This document shows, piece by piece, positions 53,201 through 60,116 of a stretch of DNA of 64,000 nucleotides. The stretch lies in NCBI GenBank assembly GCA_000499405.2, contig HG738137.1, positions 1,426,001-1,490,000 of the forward strand, in the 5' to 3' direction. Made by a program: the position numbers and the translations under genes. The notes under the pieces were generated by a model. The model made no database searches. It was not told where the DNA came from and was given only the letters and a program-made list of their open reading frames with translations. Source of the DNA: Onchocerca volvulus (lineage: Eukaryota > Nematoda > Chromadorea > Rhabditida > Onchocercidae). Numbering within the stretch: the first letter of the stretch is position 1; every line of letters begins with the position of its first letter.

Positions 53201-55554
53201 TAGATGATATTTCATTGTTATTCATGAAACTAAAACAAATAAAACATTTATAGTATAAAAGATTTAGAGAATATAACTTTTCAAAATTTCAAGTTCAATT
53301 TCCATTTTTCTTAATTTCAGAATAATTTTTTTTAATCTTCTAGTGCTTTTTTCAGTTGCCGAAGGTCTTATCAAATTTCTGATTGCTCTTTCCAATGGTT
53401 CGCATGTTTATCTTGATCATGTCGTGCAGCAAATTGAATATGATAACGAAAGTTCGTTTTTTTTTCTCCTTTAATTATTATTTAGTTGGACTTTGTGTTC
53501 TATCAAGTGTTGATCTTAATTTACGTCTCGAAATTTTTCGAAATCTGAAGTGAAAAACTGAAATAATTTAGACGGCTTTTTTCTTTAAGCAAGTCAGAAT
53601 TAAAGATAACTTTAGTCTAACTTTGATGAAATTATTAAGTTCTTCAAACTTTATTTGTCTTCTCTTATTAATTAAGTCAAATTTTATTTTTCTTCTCTTA
53701 TTAATTAAGTATTTGAGGTTTTTGAGGAGAAAATAGGATTTTTTCCCCCTTCAAGTTATAGAAATTTTATTTTCATCAAGTACCATTCATTGTTAGGTTT
53801 ATTGAAATATATAATTCAGAAGTGAGTGTAAAATGTCTGGTTAATGGTACCCGAGAAGTAGTTTTTAATGGTGATTGTGTTTTGTGTACCTTACCGCTCG
53901 GTGTCCTTAAACGATCAGTTCGAAATCGAAATAATGCTCCATCATTTCAACCTGAATTGCCGAGTTGGAAAATTAATGCCATCAATTCGCTTGGTTTTGG
54001 AAATGTTAATAAGGTGAGGAGAAATTTTTCAAGGAATTCTACAGAATTTTTGATTGTTCATTTTAAGAATTACAACTTTCTTTTACAAATATTATTATGA
54101 ATACAAAGCTAAAGTTTAATTAAATTTATTTATCGAATTCTTTACTCGAATTTTTGTATTTTTAATTTCAGATTATGCTATTTTTCGAGAAGCCATTTTG
54201 GGAGAATACACGTGTTTTCGGACAAATATCAGATACAATGTTAGTTATATTAATTATTTAAGTTATGGATTAGTATTTCTAAAGATATCATTCATTTCTT
54301 TTCGAAATATATGATAAATATCTGATCAACATTCTCGTTACAGGTGTGCAACCAGTCGCGGTGAAATGTTCATGTTTCAAGCTCATCGTGATAAACCTAT
54401 TCTGATTGCGCTTGTATCGGGCGATTCGGCTAATGCTCTGGAAGAAGCGCCAAATAATATCATTGTTTATAAAATTATGAATTTTCTTTCTGCTGTTTTT
54501 GGTCCAGTATGTCCAAAAGAGGTATGACATGTTGTGATTTTCATGCAAAAAATCAATCGATAATGCCATTTTTTAACATTATATGTCTTGTTAAATAAAC
54601 GACCTTTAACTTCTAAAAACTTTGGGGAAAAAATTTTGAAATTCAAATATAAACTATATAACAGAGATATTTGAATTCATTAATAAATATATAATAATAT
54701 CTTACTTGAAAAAAAAAATGCAGTTAAGGTGAAAATACTGTTGGAGATGGTATTAACTTATTTGTGATAATATGAATTAATGTGAATATTATGATCTCAG
54801 AATTTTTTTAATTCGTATTTTAAAGTTGTTTTTTTTTCCTATTTTTAAATGCCATTACAATTAATTTTAAAAGTTCTTAGTTTTTTAAATTTCTTTTTGT
54901 TCTTTTTTTTTTTTAGCCAACAGATGTAATCATAACACGTTGGAGAGCAGATCGTTTTTCATGTGGTGCTTTCAGCTATGTTTCATCAAATTGCACATGT
55001 GAGTTTTTTATAATAAAATTTATCCAGTACTTCATTACATCGAATCGATAATTTTTATCTACCCTTTTAAGAAAATTATTATAAGATCGAATTAATTTAC
55101 CAGGTGTGAAGTTTAATTATTTGTTTAAATTCCTTGCAGTTTTCCAATTTTTTTTAGATGAAATATTAAAATTTCAGTGGATGCATATGATAATCTAGCA
55201 GCACCGGTGAAAGATTTAGCTGGGTTTGATCGAATTTTCTTTGCTGGAGAACATACCTGCCGAGAATATCCTGGAACGGTCAATTTAAATGATATTTTTT
55301 TGCTAGAATTATTCGCTGAAAAAAATGCTTTTTCGATTATTTTCAAATGATGAGTATTGTTGTATGATTTCATTGTATTCATTTTTCTCATTTTTTTATT
55401 TGTGTAATTTTTCAATACTTTTATTTTTCAGATTCATGGTGCTTATTTATCGGGTCTACGTGAAGCTGGACATATCGCCGATCTCATACTTGGAATTCCG
55501 TACAGTGCTACAATTGATCCCAAAAAAATGACTCCTTCATCTGAAAAAACTTAA
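259..55554 (+). CDS. KDM1A: Lysine-specific histone demethylase 1 (KDM1A/LSD1-type), whole gene
   Basis: Nuclear FAD-dependent amine oxidase that removes methyl groups from histone H3 lysine 4, normally with a CoREST partner. Nineteen exons splice in consistent phase to 2223 bases (740 residues). In order the protein has a short N-terminus (1-47), a SWIRM domain (about 48-143), a Rossmann dinucleotide site VIVIGAGIAG (155-164), and an inserted Tower-type helical hairpin (about 305-408). The second half of the amine oxidase follows, with GFGNVNK (its Lys, residue 557, matches the catalytic lysine of LSD1) and FAGEHT (688-693). The Tower insert separates KDM1A from KDM1B and ordinary amine oxidases. 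In C. elegans this family is spr-5 and lsd-1; I cannot say which is the ortholog. Odd points: a 46.4-kb intron after exon 12 that contains tol-1, and about ten residues missing at that junction. Confidence 0.9.
2135..2208. repeat. Perfect fold-back hairpin in KDM1A intron 5
   Basis: Arms 2135-2163 and 2180-2208 are exact reverse complements over 29 bases, with a 16-base loop. The arm begins TAAGTCAGACTTACTT. It could be a small foldback or MITE-like element, or a hairpin RNA precursor. No coding potential. Confidence 0.8.
8676..24237 (-). CDS. tol-1: Toll receptor TOL-1, complete 17-exon gene
   Basis: Single-pass membrane receptor of the Toll family; in C. elegans TOL-1 acts in development and pathogen avoidance. 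Exons (high to low): 24237-24137, 23838-23607, 21620-21408, 20887-20575, 20030-19732, 15841-15603, 14348-14273, 13212-12892, 12703-12422, 12211-12092, 11936-11778, 11425-11261, 11007-10834, 10611-10334, 10011-9715, 9396-9225 and 8942-8676. All phases agree: 3708 bases, 1235 residues, close to the C. elegans protein as I recall it. Order: signal peptide (about 1-19), LRR array (to about 670), LRR C-cap NPLACSCEMDW, a cysteine cluster (734-772, with CICC and CDCKSKC), a second short LRR block, C-cap FRCDCSPRF, membrane segment (1011-1035), and TIR domain from FDAFISYSKKD (1070). The TIR BB loop reads LLHRDGPNY, and box 3 includes DPLFWNLL. No breaks are seen. It lies inside a KDM1A intron. Confidence 0.93.
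13213..14272 (-). other. tol-1 intron 7, low-complexity
   Basis: Long T and A runs on both strands. A 120-codon open frame at 13568-13930 (minus) is made mostly of Phe, Leu and Lys from these runs and is not a credible exon. The stretch 13640-13790 is less A+T-rich but unrecognised. Confidence 0.5.
14797..14898 (-). other. 33-codon open frame in tol-1 intron 6, unknown
   Basis: An ATG-to-stop frame with varied composition (for example AYKNAEGWGPNWIK) in an otherwise monotonous intron. I do not recognise it. It could be a decayed exon or retrocopy fragment, or chance. The rest of intron 6 (14349-15602) shows nothing. Confidence 0.2.
15842..19731 (-). other. tol-1 intron 5, no gene seen
   Basis: A 3.9-kb A+T-rich intron with many homopolymer tracts. 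Open frames at 16301-16495 (plus) and 16589-16801 (minus) are of low complexity. No exon or RNA gene recognised. Confidence 0.5.
22541..22775. repeat. Imperfect tandem duplication (about 160-bp period) in tol-1 intron 2
   Basis: The block starting ATAGTTCAAAGGTTATTCAA near 22564 recurs near 22725, with similar flanks on both sides. A (CT)n run lies in the first unit. Non-coding. Confidence 0.6.
23321..23356. repeat. 36-base T homopolymer in tol-1 intron 2
   Basis: An uninterrupted run of 36 T on the plus strand (poly-A in the tol-1 transcript). The length in the assembly may not be exact. Confidence 0.85.
24238..24406 (-). promoter_or_regulatory. tol-1 leader region with acceptor and two short uORFs
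   Basis: Reading the minus strand, an acceptor TTATTTTCAG ends at 24404. It could accept a spliced leader or an upstream exon. The leader from 24403 to the ATG at 24237 contains two tiny upstream frames, ATG...TGA at 24402-24385 (five residues) and ATG...TAA at 24355-24344 (three residues). If the acceptor is used, these could lower tol-1 translation. Confidence 0.4.
24407..28964. other. Giant-intron stretch without a gene
   Basis: A+T-rich sequence upstream of tol-1. It may hold the tol-1 promoter, but I see no defined element beyond one dispersed-repeat copy (24827-24872). Open frames at 25542-25733 and 28366-28575 (minus) lack coding features. Confidence 0.5.
24827..24872. repeat. Dispersed repeat, copy 1 (partial)
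   Basis: Shares CAATTTACATGGATATT and the following CTAATAAT...CTTGTA...CAT block with copies near 28.97 kb and 45.58 kb. Only the right half is present. Confidence 0.65.
28965..29062. repeat. Dispersed repeat, copy 2
   Basis: Starts AATCGCTTGTTAACATAAAG, then AATAATCCAGTGATC, the shared core, and a second TTGTAACATAAAG. About 100 bp, alignable throughout with the copy at 45.58 kb. Confidence 0.75.
29046..29087. repeat. 14-bp inverted repeat at the edge of dispersed repeat copy 2
   Basis: AATTACTGTTCCAT at 29046-29059 is the exact reverse complement of 29074-29087, with a 14-base loop. It overlaps the right end of the dispersed repeat. Confidence 0.7.
29330..29406. repeat. GAAT tetranucleotide microsatellite
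   Basis: Repeated GAAT/GAAC units with a few substitutions. Confidence 0.85.
29507..29537 (+). other. G-rich tract, possible G-quadruplex
   Basis: G runs of 7, 5 and 5 (with a GG between) in 31 bases, in a region that is otherwise about three-quarters A+T. Four runs of three G can be drawn if the first run is split, with one long loop. Function unknown. Confidence 0.5.
29538..32238. other. Giant-intron stretch without a gene
   Basis: A+T-rich with poly-T near 30.23 kb and a short 11-bp inverted repeat (30884-30894 with 30917-30927). The overlapping minus-strand frames near 31589-31803 show no domain. Confidence 0.5.
32241..32540. repeat. Tandem repeat array (32-bp exact plus about 85-bp degenerate units)
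   Basis: 32269-32300 and 32301-32332 are identical 32-base units (TATCATGTATAAGAGTTAAA...). They sit in a longer degenerate array of about 85 bp with the pattern AATATTTG...TTTTTAC/GC...TTTGACTATC, seen about four times up to 32540. Confidence 0.7.
33055..33920 (+). pseudogene. rsmH: Decayed rsmH (16S rRNA m4C1402 methyltransferase) relic
   Basis: Intronless, broken copy of an RsmH/MraW-type rRNA cytosine-N4 methyltransferase. Family blocks appear in the right order but in different frames: IIRLIFQTTDLLVRI (33498-33542), GKSKIDHATRTCQAIRIW then INNELGKLE (33596 on; family signature HPATRTFQALRI), VITFYSFEDHI (33720-33752; family ISFHSLEDRIVK), RFFKDLYEP (33761 on), and SVNPVR then STKLKAVEKLYENF (ending 33918; family NPRSRSAKLRA). 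At least three frame changes and an in-frame stop (33701) separate them. From 33055 to about 33490 the match is weak. The lack of introns and the bacterial-style C-terminus suggest an insertion from Wolbachia, common in filarial genomes. A retrocopy of nuclear METTL15 is the alternative; no poly-A tail is seen. Confidence 0.75.
33930..35160. other. Giant-intron stretch without a gene
   Basis: Begins with a poly-T run near 33.94 kb. A+T-rich, with poly-A near 34.15 and 34.32 kb. No coding frame with domain features; the frame 34107-34340 (minus) is low-complexity. Confidence 0.5.
35165..35240. repeat. ATC/ATT trinucleotide tract
   Basis: Imperfect CATCAT/CATTAT repeats. Confidence 0.8.
35281..35436. 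repeat. Two degenerate tandem units of about 80 bp
   Basis: Unit 1 (35281-35360) and unit 2 (35361-35436) share AAACA.ATgG, AAAGTGA, GTATATTT and ATGTTTAGTTTAA-like blocks in the same order. Confidence 0.6.
35671..35723. repeat. Direct repeat partner of 36317-36371
   Basis: About 53 bp beginning TTCTCTTACACTTTGTTAAT match 36317-36371 with a few changes, 646 bp apart in direct orientation. The repeated core is itself a short palindrome around AATTGAATTTTCAATT. Confidence 0.6.
36371..36601. repeat. Degenerate tandem repeat of about 100-117 bp
   Basis: Units start near 36371 (TTTGAACGCGTAGAACGT), 36488 (TCTAAACACGTGTAACATG) and 36585 (TTTGAACATATGTAAGC, partial). Each contains GAAATGATTTT.CGT.AACGAA and a CATGCAAT/TATGCGAT block. 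Confidence 0.65.
37541..37713. repeat. Degenerate minisatellite of about 30 bp
   Basis: Repeats of TTCTAATATC.GAACTGA.AA.AGTC with substitutions and small gaps, about five units. Confidence 0.65.
38245..38281. repeat. (AT)n microsatellite
   Basis: Uninterrupted AT dinucleotides. Shorter AT runs also occur near 37.21 and 42.17 kb. Confidence 0.9.
39500..39565. repeat. 21-bp inverted repeat, one mismatch
   Basis: 39500-39520 (AAATTAATAATTTATTTACTT) pairs with 39545-39565 at 20 of 21 positions, with a 24-base loop. Confidence 0.7.
40060..41190 (+). repeat. Inverted duplication, arm A
   Basis: Alignable in reverse complement with 58625-59740. The core (about 40470-41165) is nearly identical to arm B by eye, while the left flank (about 40060-40470) is clearly diverged. 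Arm A holds no open frame of note. The divergence outside the core argues against a simple assembly duplicate. Its right end runs into a perfect hairpin (41157-41223). Confidence 0.85.
41157..41223. repeat. Perfect 30-bp hairpin at the end of arm A
   Basis: Arms 41157-41186 and 41194-41223 are exact reverse complements with a 7-base loop. The left arm matches the end of arm B (about 58627-58656) with a few changes; the other half is degraded in arm B. Confidence 0.85.
41224..45581. other. Giant-intron stretch without a gene
   Basis: A+T-rich, with a GTA run near 41.50 kb, an AT run near 42.17 kb, poly-T near 42.53 kb, and a CT microsatellite at about 45309-45327. The frame 44478-44732 (minus) has a Val/Ile-rich run, but this comes from a simple repeat and I do not call it a gene. 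Confidence 0.5.
45582..45685. repeat. Dispersed repeat, copy 3
   Basis: Same order as copy 2: AATCGCTTGTAACATAAAG, AATAATCCAATGATC, TTTACTTGGATATTCTCTAA, then a second GCTTGTAACA block. Confidence 0.75.
45686..53355. other. Giant-intron stretch without a gene
   Basis: A+T-rich with many homopolymers. Patches of richer sequence at about 51.48-51.92 kb and 52.30-52.95 kb gave no recognisable protein in any frame. A KDM1A microexon may be hidden in this intron. Confidence 0.45.
53356..55554 (+). CDS. KDM1A: KDM1A 3' exon block: C-terminal half of amine oxidase
   Basis: Seven exons: 53356-53451, 53820-54013, 54172-54239, 54344-54521, 54917-54998, 55178-55278 and 55432-55554. They begin VAEGL, and continue with CVLCTLPLGVLK and GFGNVNK (catalytic-type lysine at the exon 14 end). 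Next come TRWRADRFSCGAFSYV, FFAGEHTCREYPGT (FAD and active-site segment with the conserved Tyr) and HGAYLSGLREAG. The stop is TAA at 55552-55554. Introns are short, unlike the intron before the block. The family normally has a GYS-type segment just before AEGL; it is absent here. Confidence 0.9.
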
Positions 55555-57414
55555 CAATTCGATTCATTTATTTACGTATTGATTAAACAATCATTATTCT
55601 ATATAGGACGATATTATAAATTTCTTCCGTTCTATATACTGATCGTTTGGATTTACAAATAATCATTTCATAAACTCAAAATTAGCTAAGTGGAGGTTGT
55701 TATTTATGCAGATAGGTTATTTGATTTTAGAATTAGATTTAATTTAGATTTCTTAGTGTGCAAAATATGAAAATAAGATTACTATTGTTTCCGAATACAT
55801 TTTGATAAAAAGAAGCTGATAAATGAATGTGAAAGTACAGTTAAAGAAAATTTATGCACATTTCAAAAACAACTATGTATCATTCATTCACTCATTATTT
55901 AAAATTATATTCCTCCTCGATCCGTCTTCAGTCTCTTCTTTCTTTCACTGTTTTTTCATATATTAATTTTATGTTTAATTTGAAAGTGTTTATATGAGAA
56001 AAAAAAAGTTTCAATTTATAAAATTTCTTCAAATACGGAGAAATTTAGAATTGAAACAGTCTTAGTTATTCACTTTGTTGTAATTGTAGAAATTTTTTTT
56101 TCTCTCATTTTATGATGTTGAAACATATATTACCAATAAGGAAACAGTTTTACTATTTTACTGCAAAATAAAGATAAATTTATTTAATATTTTTGAGAAA
56201 AAAAAAAAGTAAACATCAAATAATATATTTAACAGTCGAGAAGCACACTAGCCAAAACTCTGAATAATGATCACTATATCGAAGTGTTATATATTTTTAA
56301 ATGATTAATGTACTTTGATAATATATTCTTTGGTGTTTAAGTTTATGTTTGCAATAATACTATTTTCCTATATTGCCTATGAGTTCTTTAATTGAATTTT
56401 ACGATTATTTTGATTGTTACAAATACTTTGATTACTTTGTATTGAAGTCCATTAATTTTATTAATTTATTGTAAATCGTTTTCGTCATGAAAACTGCCTT
56501 CATGAAAAGGTATCGAAAATAGATAAAGAAGAAAAAAAAGAATTAATATATTCATACCGTAGGCAAATTTTTTAATTGTTAAGATTAATTGATTGCTTTC
56601 AAATTTCACATTCATGGAACTTAATTAAACTAATCGAACTTGAATCAAAAATGTATAGCCATTATTCCTCATTTTAGATGAGCGGTGATTATGTTCTTGA
56701 ATTCAGGGACAAGAGATGAGAAGGTATGCAAAAATTTTCAAACCATTTTAGGTACACAAAGAAAAGTATAATAAATAATTGGGAAGCATAACATATTTGT
56801 TCATTTTCAGATGTTTTTATTTTTCTAACCATCTTTTTCGATTCACTTCTCATCTCTTTCTAGCTCTTCTCACTAATTAATAAATTTCTTTGAATCGAAT
56901 GAAAGTGTTAAATTTCTACGAATAATTAGTAAACTTTTCCCTTAACGAAGTCACAAAGTTTTGAATTTCCTAAGTTAGAAGTAGTGGCATTTGTTTTCTT
57001 TTCTCTTCTGATAATAGCACTGTAAAATGTGAAATTCTTTTGAAAGAAAAGAAAAATTGAAATTATTTAGATCAAATTTATCATAGTGCAATATTAAGCA
57101 AAAAAAATGTCAAATTTGAAAAGAAAATTTTATAACTAATTCAATCGAAACTATCTATAATAATGTATTATCAAGTGGAAAATTTTAATTTGAAAGAACT
57201 GTTTTGGAAACGAACAAAAATCACTATCACTTTTACTATCACTTGGAGCATTTATATCATAATAATTCTAATACTGGAATTATATATATGTATATAACGC
57301 TTTTATTTTTTCATCAAAATTATCAATCAGATTAATCCTTTTTGATGTATTCTATTTACAAATTACATTAAATAAAATCATATTACAATGCAATTCTTAT
57401 ATAATTACTACAGT
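55555..57414. other. Convergent intergenic region between KDM1A and the MSP gene
   Basis: It holds the 3' UTRs of both genes. An AATAAA on the plus strand at 56167-56172 could serve KDM1A, but it lies about 610 bases past the stop. No other gene is seen. Confidence 0.45.
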
Positions 57415-58000
57415 TTATAATTCGGTACTTGTTTCTGGAGTTTTATCTTCTATTACTTTTGGCAGTAATATATTAAGCTTGGTATACATCCGTGTCAATG
57501 GTGGTGTTGCTTTAAATATCATCACTGTAATTATTATTAATAATTAGTAGCTGCAATGAATTGAAGTTCAATTTGAGATTACTGAAATGTGGAAAGGAAA
57601 ATTCGTTTAGTTAACTTCCAGAAAGGAAATATGTGGGCACGATGAATGGAAGTGATCAAGGCCAGGACAATTAGTATTTATCATACTTTTTTTATTACAC
57701 ATCTTCACTTGAAATCGCATTAAATTTCCGATTTTACTTACTTGAAATCGCACTAGCTTCGTCTTTATTCTTTGGTTTCAATGCATCCTTAGGAAAGGTT
57801 AAATTTTCGATCATCACTTTGTGACGATAACCGGCATATTCCGTCGGATTACGAGGCCAGTGATCTGAGTTTGGTATCAATATGTACACTTCATCTTCCT
57901 CATTTGGTTCCAAATATCCGTGACATGTGGAAAAACGAGGAAATGAGCGTTCCTTCGTTCGTATACGATACACTATGGGCACCGGATCATTGTTTTTTAT
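57415..58000 (-). CDS. MSP-domain protein, 3' part only
   Basis: Two exons: 58000-57742 and 57524-57415 (stop TAA at 57417-57415). Phases agree (A + TG), giving about 122 residues. The first exon starts IKNNDPVPIVYRIRTKERSF and continues to GYLEPNEEDEVYILIP, the middle and end of an MSP (major sperm protein) fold, then YRHKVMIENLTFP. The last exon has no recognised domain. MSP-domain proteins in nematodes act in sperm motility or as membrane-contact adaptors; this one is too diverged and partial to assign. The first beta strands and the start codon are missing; they probably lie in or beyond the N run at 58153-58336. Confidence 0.8.
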
Positions 58001-58152
58001 CTGTATAAGACTTTCGAAATTTTCGTAGAATTAAAAATCATCAGTTTCAAATAAATCACCATAATTTCGGAGCTTTTAAATGAATTTCAATTCAAACTCC
58101 GAACTGAAAAGAAAAAAAATCTGAAACTTTACAAATACAGCCTTTGAAATTT

Positions 58153-58336
58153 NNNNNNNNNNNNNNNNNNNNNNNNNNNNNNNNNNNNNNNNNNNNNNNN
58201 NNNNNNNNNNNNNNNNNNNNNNNNNNNNNNNNNNNNNNNNNNNNNNNNNNNNNNNNNNNNNNNNNNNNNNNNNNNNNNNNNNNNNNNNNNNNNNNNNNNN
58301 NNNNNNNNNNNNNNNNNNNNNNNNNNNNNNNNNNNN
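58153..58336. other. Assembly gap (184 N)
   Basis: A run of N just upstream of the visible MSP exons and close to arm B of the inverted duplication. True length unknown. Confidence 0.98.
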
Positions 58337-58624
58337 TATTAAAATAGGATATGAATGAATTCTAGCCAAACATATAATGATGGATTTAAATACTTAAAAC
58401 CTTTTCAATCTTCACAAATTTGCATATCTGAACGATAGATTTAGCGGCTCAGCGCTTTGTGAATACGAAAACATAAAAATCGGAGACAGGAGAAAGAAGT
58501 GAAGAAATTCCGAATGTTAATCTCTAGAAATAAAAATGTAAATTTCTTTTTACTCCTCACACAATTTTTACTAGAGATACAAATACTTTCGCTATAAATA
58601 TTGTAAAAATATCTAGATCATTCT

Positions 58625-59740
58625 GACAATCTCTTAATAATTCACAACATATTTACAATTCGGATTGTTTCAAAATTTGCAAACAAAATTTCACGTATTA
58701 AATATAAACTTCTTTTTTTCTCATCAATCATTCATCCAAAATGTGGAAATATGATCAACAATGGATGAAAAATATTCAAATTGTCAATTTAACCATCGGA
58801 AATACTTCATATATGATATTATTTTAAACAAATTCTACGATAACTTGAGATGCTCAAACTTTTGGTGATAATATTGTAAAATCATAAACAAAATAATTGA
58901 AGATGACAATGAAAGATGAGAAAAGTAAGATATGAGGAGATAATTCAATAGAATATATTGTCGAATTTTGGTGAATTCTAAAGTACTCATTTTTCCATGT
59001 CTCTTCGCTTATCCAAATTCAACAACTATTGGCTCCTTCACTTTCCACTTACTGAATGAATATCAATAATAATAATAATAATACATAACTAATTATGATC
59101 AAACAGATATATAATACATATATGTATTTCGGTATTTTATAGGATGGCACAATTAATTTATTCCACAAATATATACACATTTGCATATAAATATCCATAT
59201 GAAAGAGATGAATGAATGGATGAAATGAATGATATCTTTTTTAATTTCTTTTCAAATGCAGAGTATTATATTTGATTGCAATTTAATTCAAATTTTCGAT
59301 GCAAAATATCCTATAAGAATGAACGATTGCTTGCTTGACTGATTTCATTAGGAATAAATGTAACCAATTAAATGTTAAATATTATCTTTGATTCATTTTT
59401 TAATTCAATCTTTGGCAGAAAAACTTTCCAAAGCATTCATTTTTATTTTTATTTCTAATAACTCCGGGAATATACGAAAATGCCATAGTGATAATTTGGC
59501 TAATTACAATATGCAATATAATTGATAAAGTCTTCCTAAGTTCATTTCATTTGTTAAATTTTTTCTTCCTTTTGCAACATTTAGAGAAGGAAGGAAGCTT
59601 AAATTACGATATCTGTCTTTATTGTAAATAAATCATGGATAAAAAAAAGTTAATAGTAATAAAAATACGAATGCTATTTTTATTATTGCTATTGATACTG
59701 TTAATAATAATAACAGTAAGAGCAAAATAAGTTTTCATTG
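58625..59740 (-). repeat. Inverted duplication, arm B
   Basis: Reverse-complement counterpart of 40060-41190. The core about 58631-59350 is nearly identical to arm A, apart from single changes, a 4-base duplication in CAAGCAAGCAATCG and one extra AAT microsatellite unit. From about 59350 to 59740 it is clearly diverged but still alignable. No gene inside. The stretch 59741-60116 shows nothing further. Confidence 0.85.
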
Positions 59741-60116
59741 CTTTAATAAGTTTAAACTGAACAATTCATTTATAATAATCATGAATTGAAACTTGCTGCA
59801 AAGAAAAAATAAAAAATAAAAGAAAAAAATTAAAAAATGACATAAAATATTTTTCATCATAGATATTTAAAATATTCAAAATTTTGTTAGAACAAATATT
59901 TGCATAATTTGAAAATCATTTTTAAAGGAATTGACATTTATCGCTGTTTATTGGTCTATTATATTATAAATTAGTTTCTTAGCTTTGCTTCAAAAGTGGA
60001 AAAAATTAAAAATGAAAAATTTGCTTAAAAAAATTGTTTTTGCAAAATAATATTTGGTTTATCTTTCGGTCGTAATAGGTCTTAGTAGTGTTTTGTTGCT
60101 GAATTGAAGGTTGATA

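Larger units (their letters stand above)
6922..53355 (+). other. Giant KDM1A intron 12 (about 46.4 kb)
   Basis: The donor GTAAGTG follows base 6921 and the acceptor TTTTTTCAG ends at 53355. The split codon (G + TT) keeps frame and joins two halves of one amine oxidase domain. The intron contains the whole tol-1 gene on the other strand, an rsmH relic and many repeats. The part before tol-1 (6922-8675) shows nothing recognisable. Confidence 0.8.

Noticed and set aside
259..55554. Treating the two KDM1A blocks as separate genes
   Set aside because: The first block stops in mid-domain at a good donor, the second starts in mid-domain at a good acceptor, phases match, and the order of motifs is that of one LSD1 protein.
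58625..59740. Inverted duplication as a pure assembly artefact
   Set aside because: The flanks of the two arms are homologous but clearly diverged, which a duplicated contig would not show.
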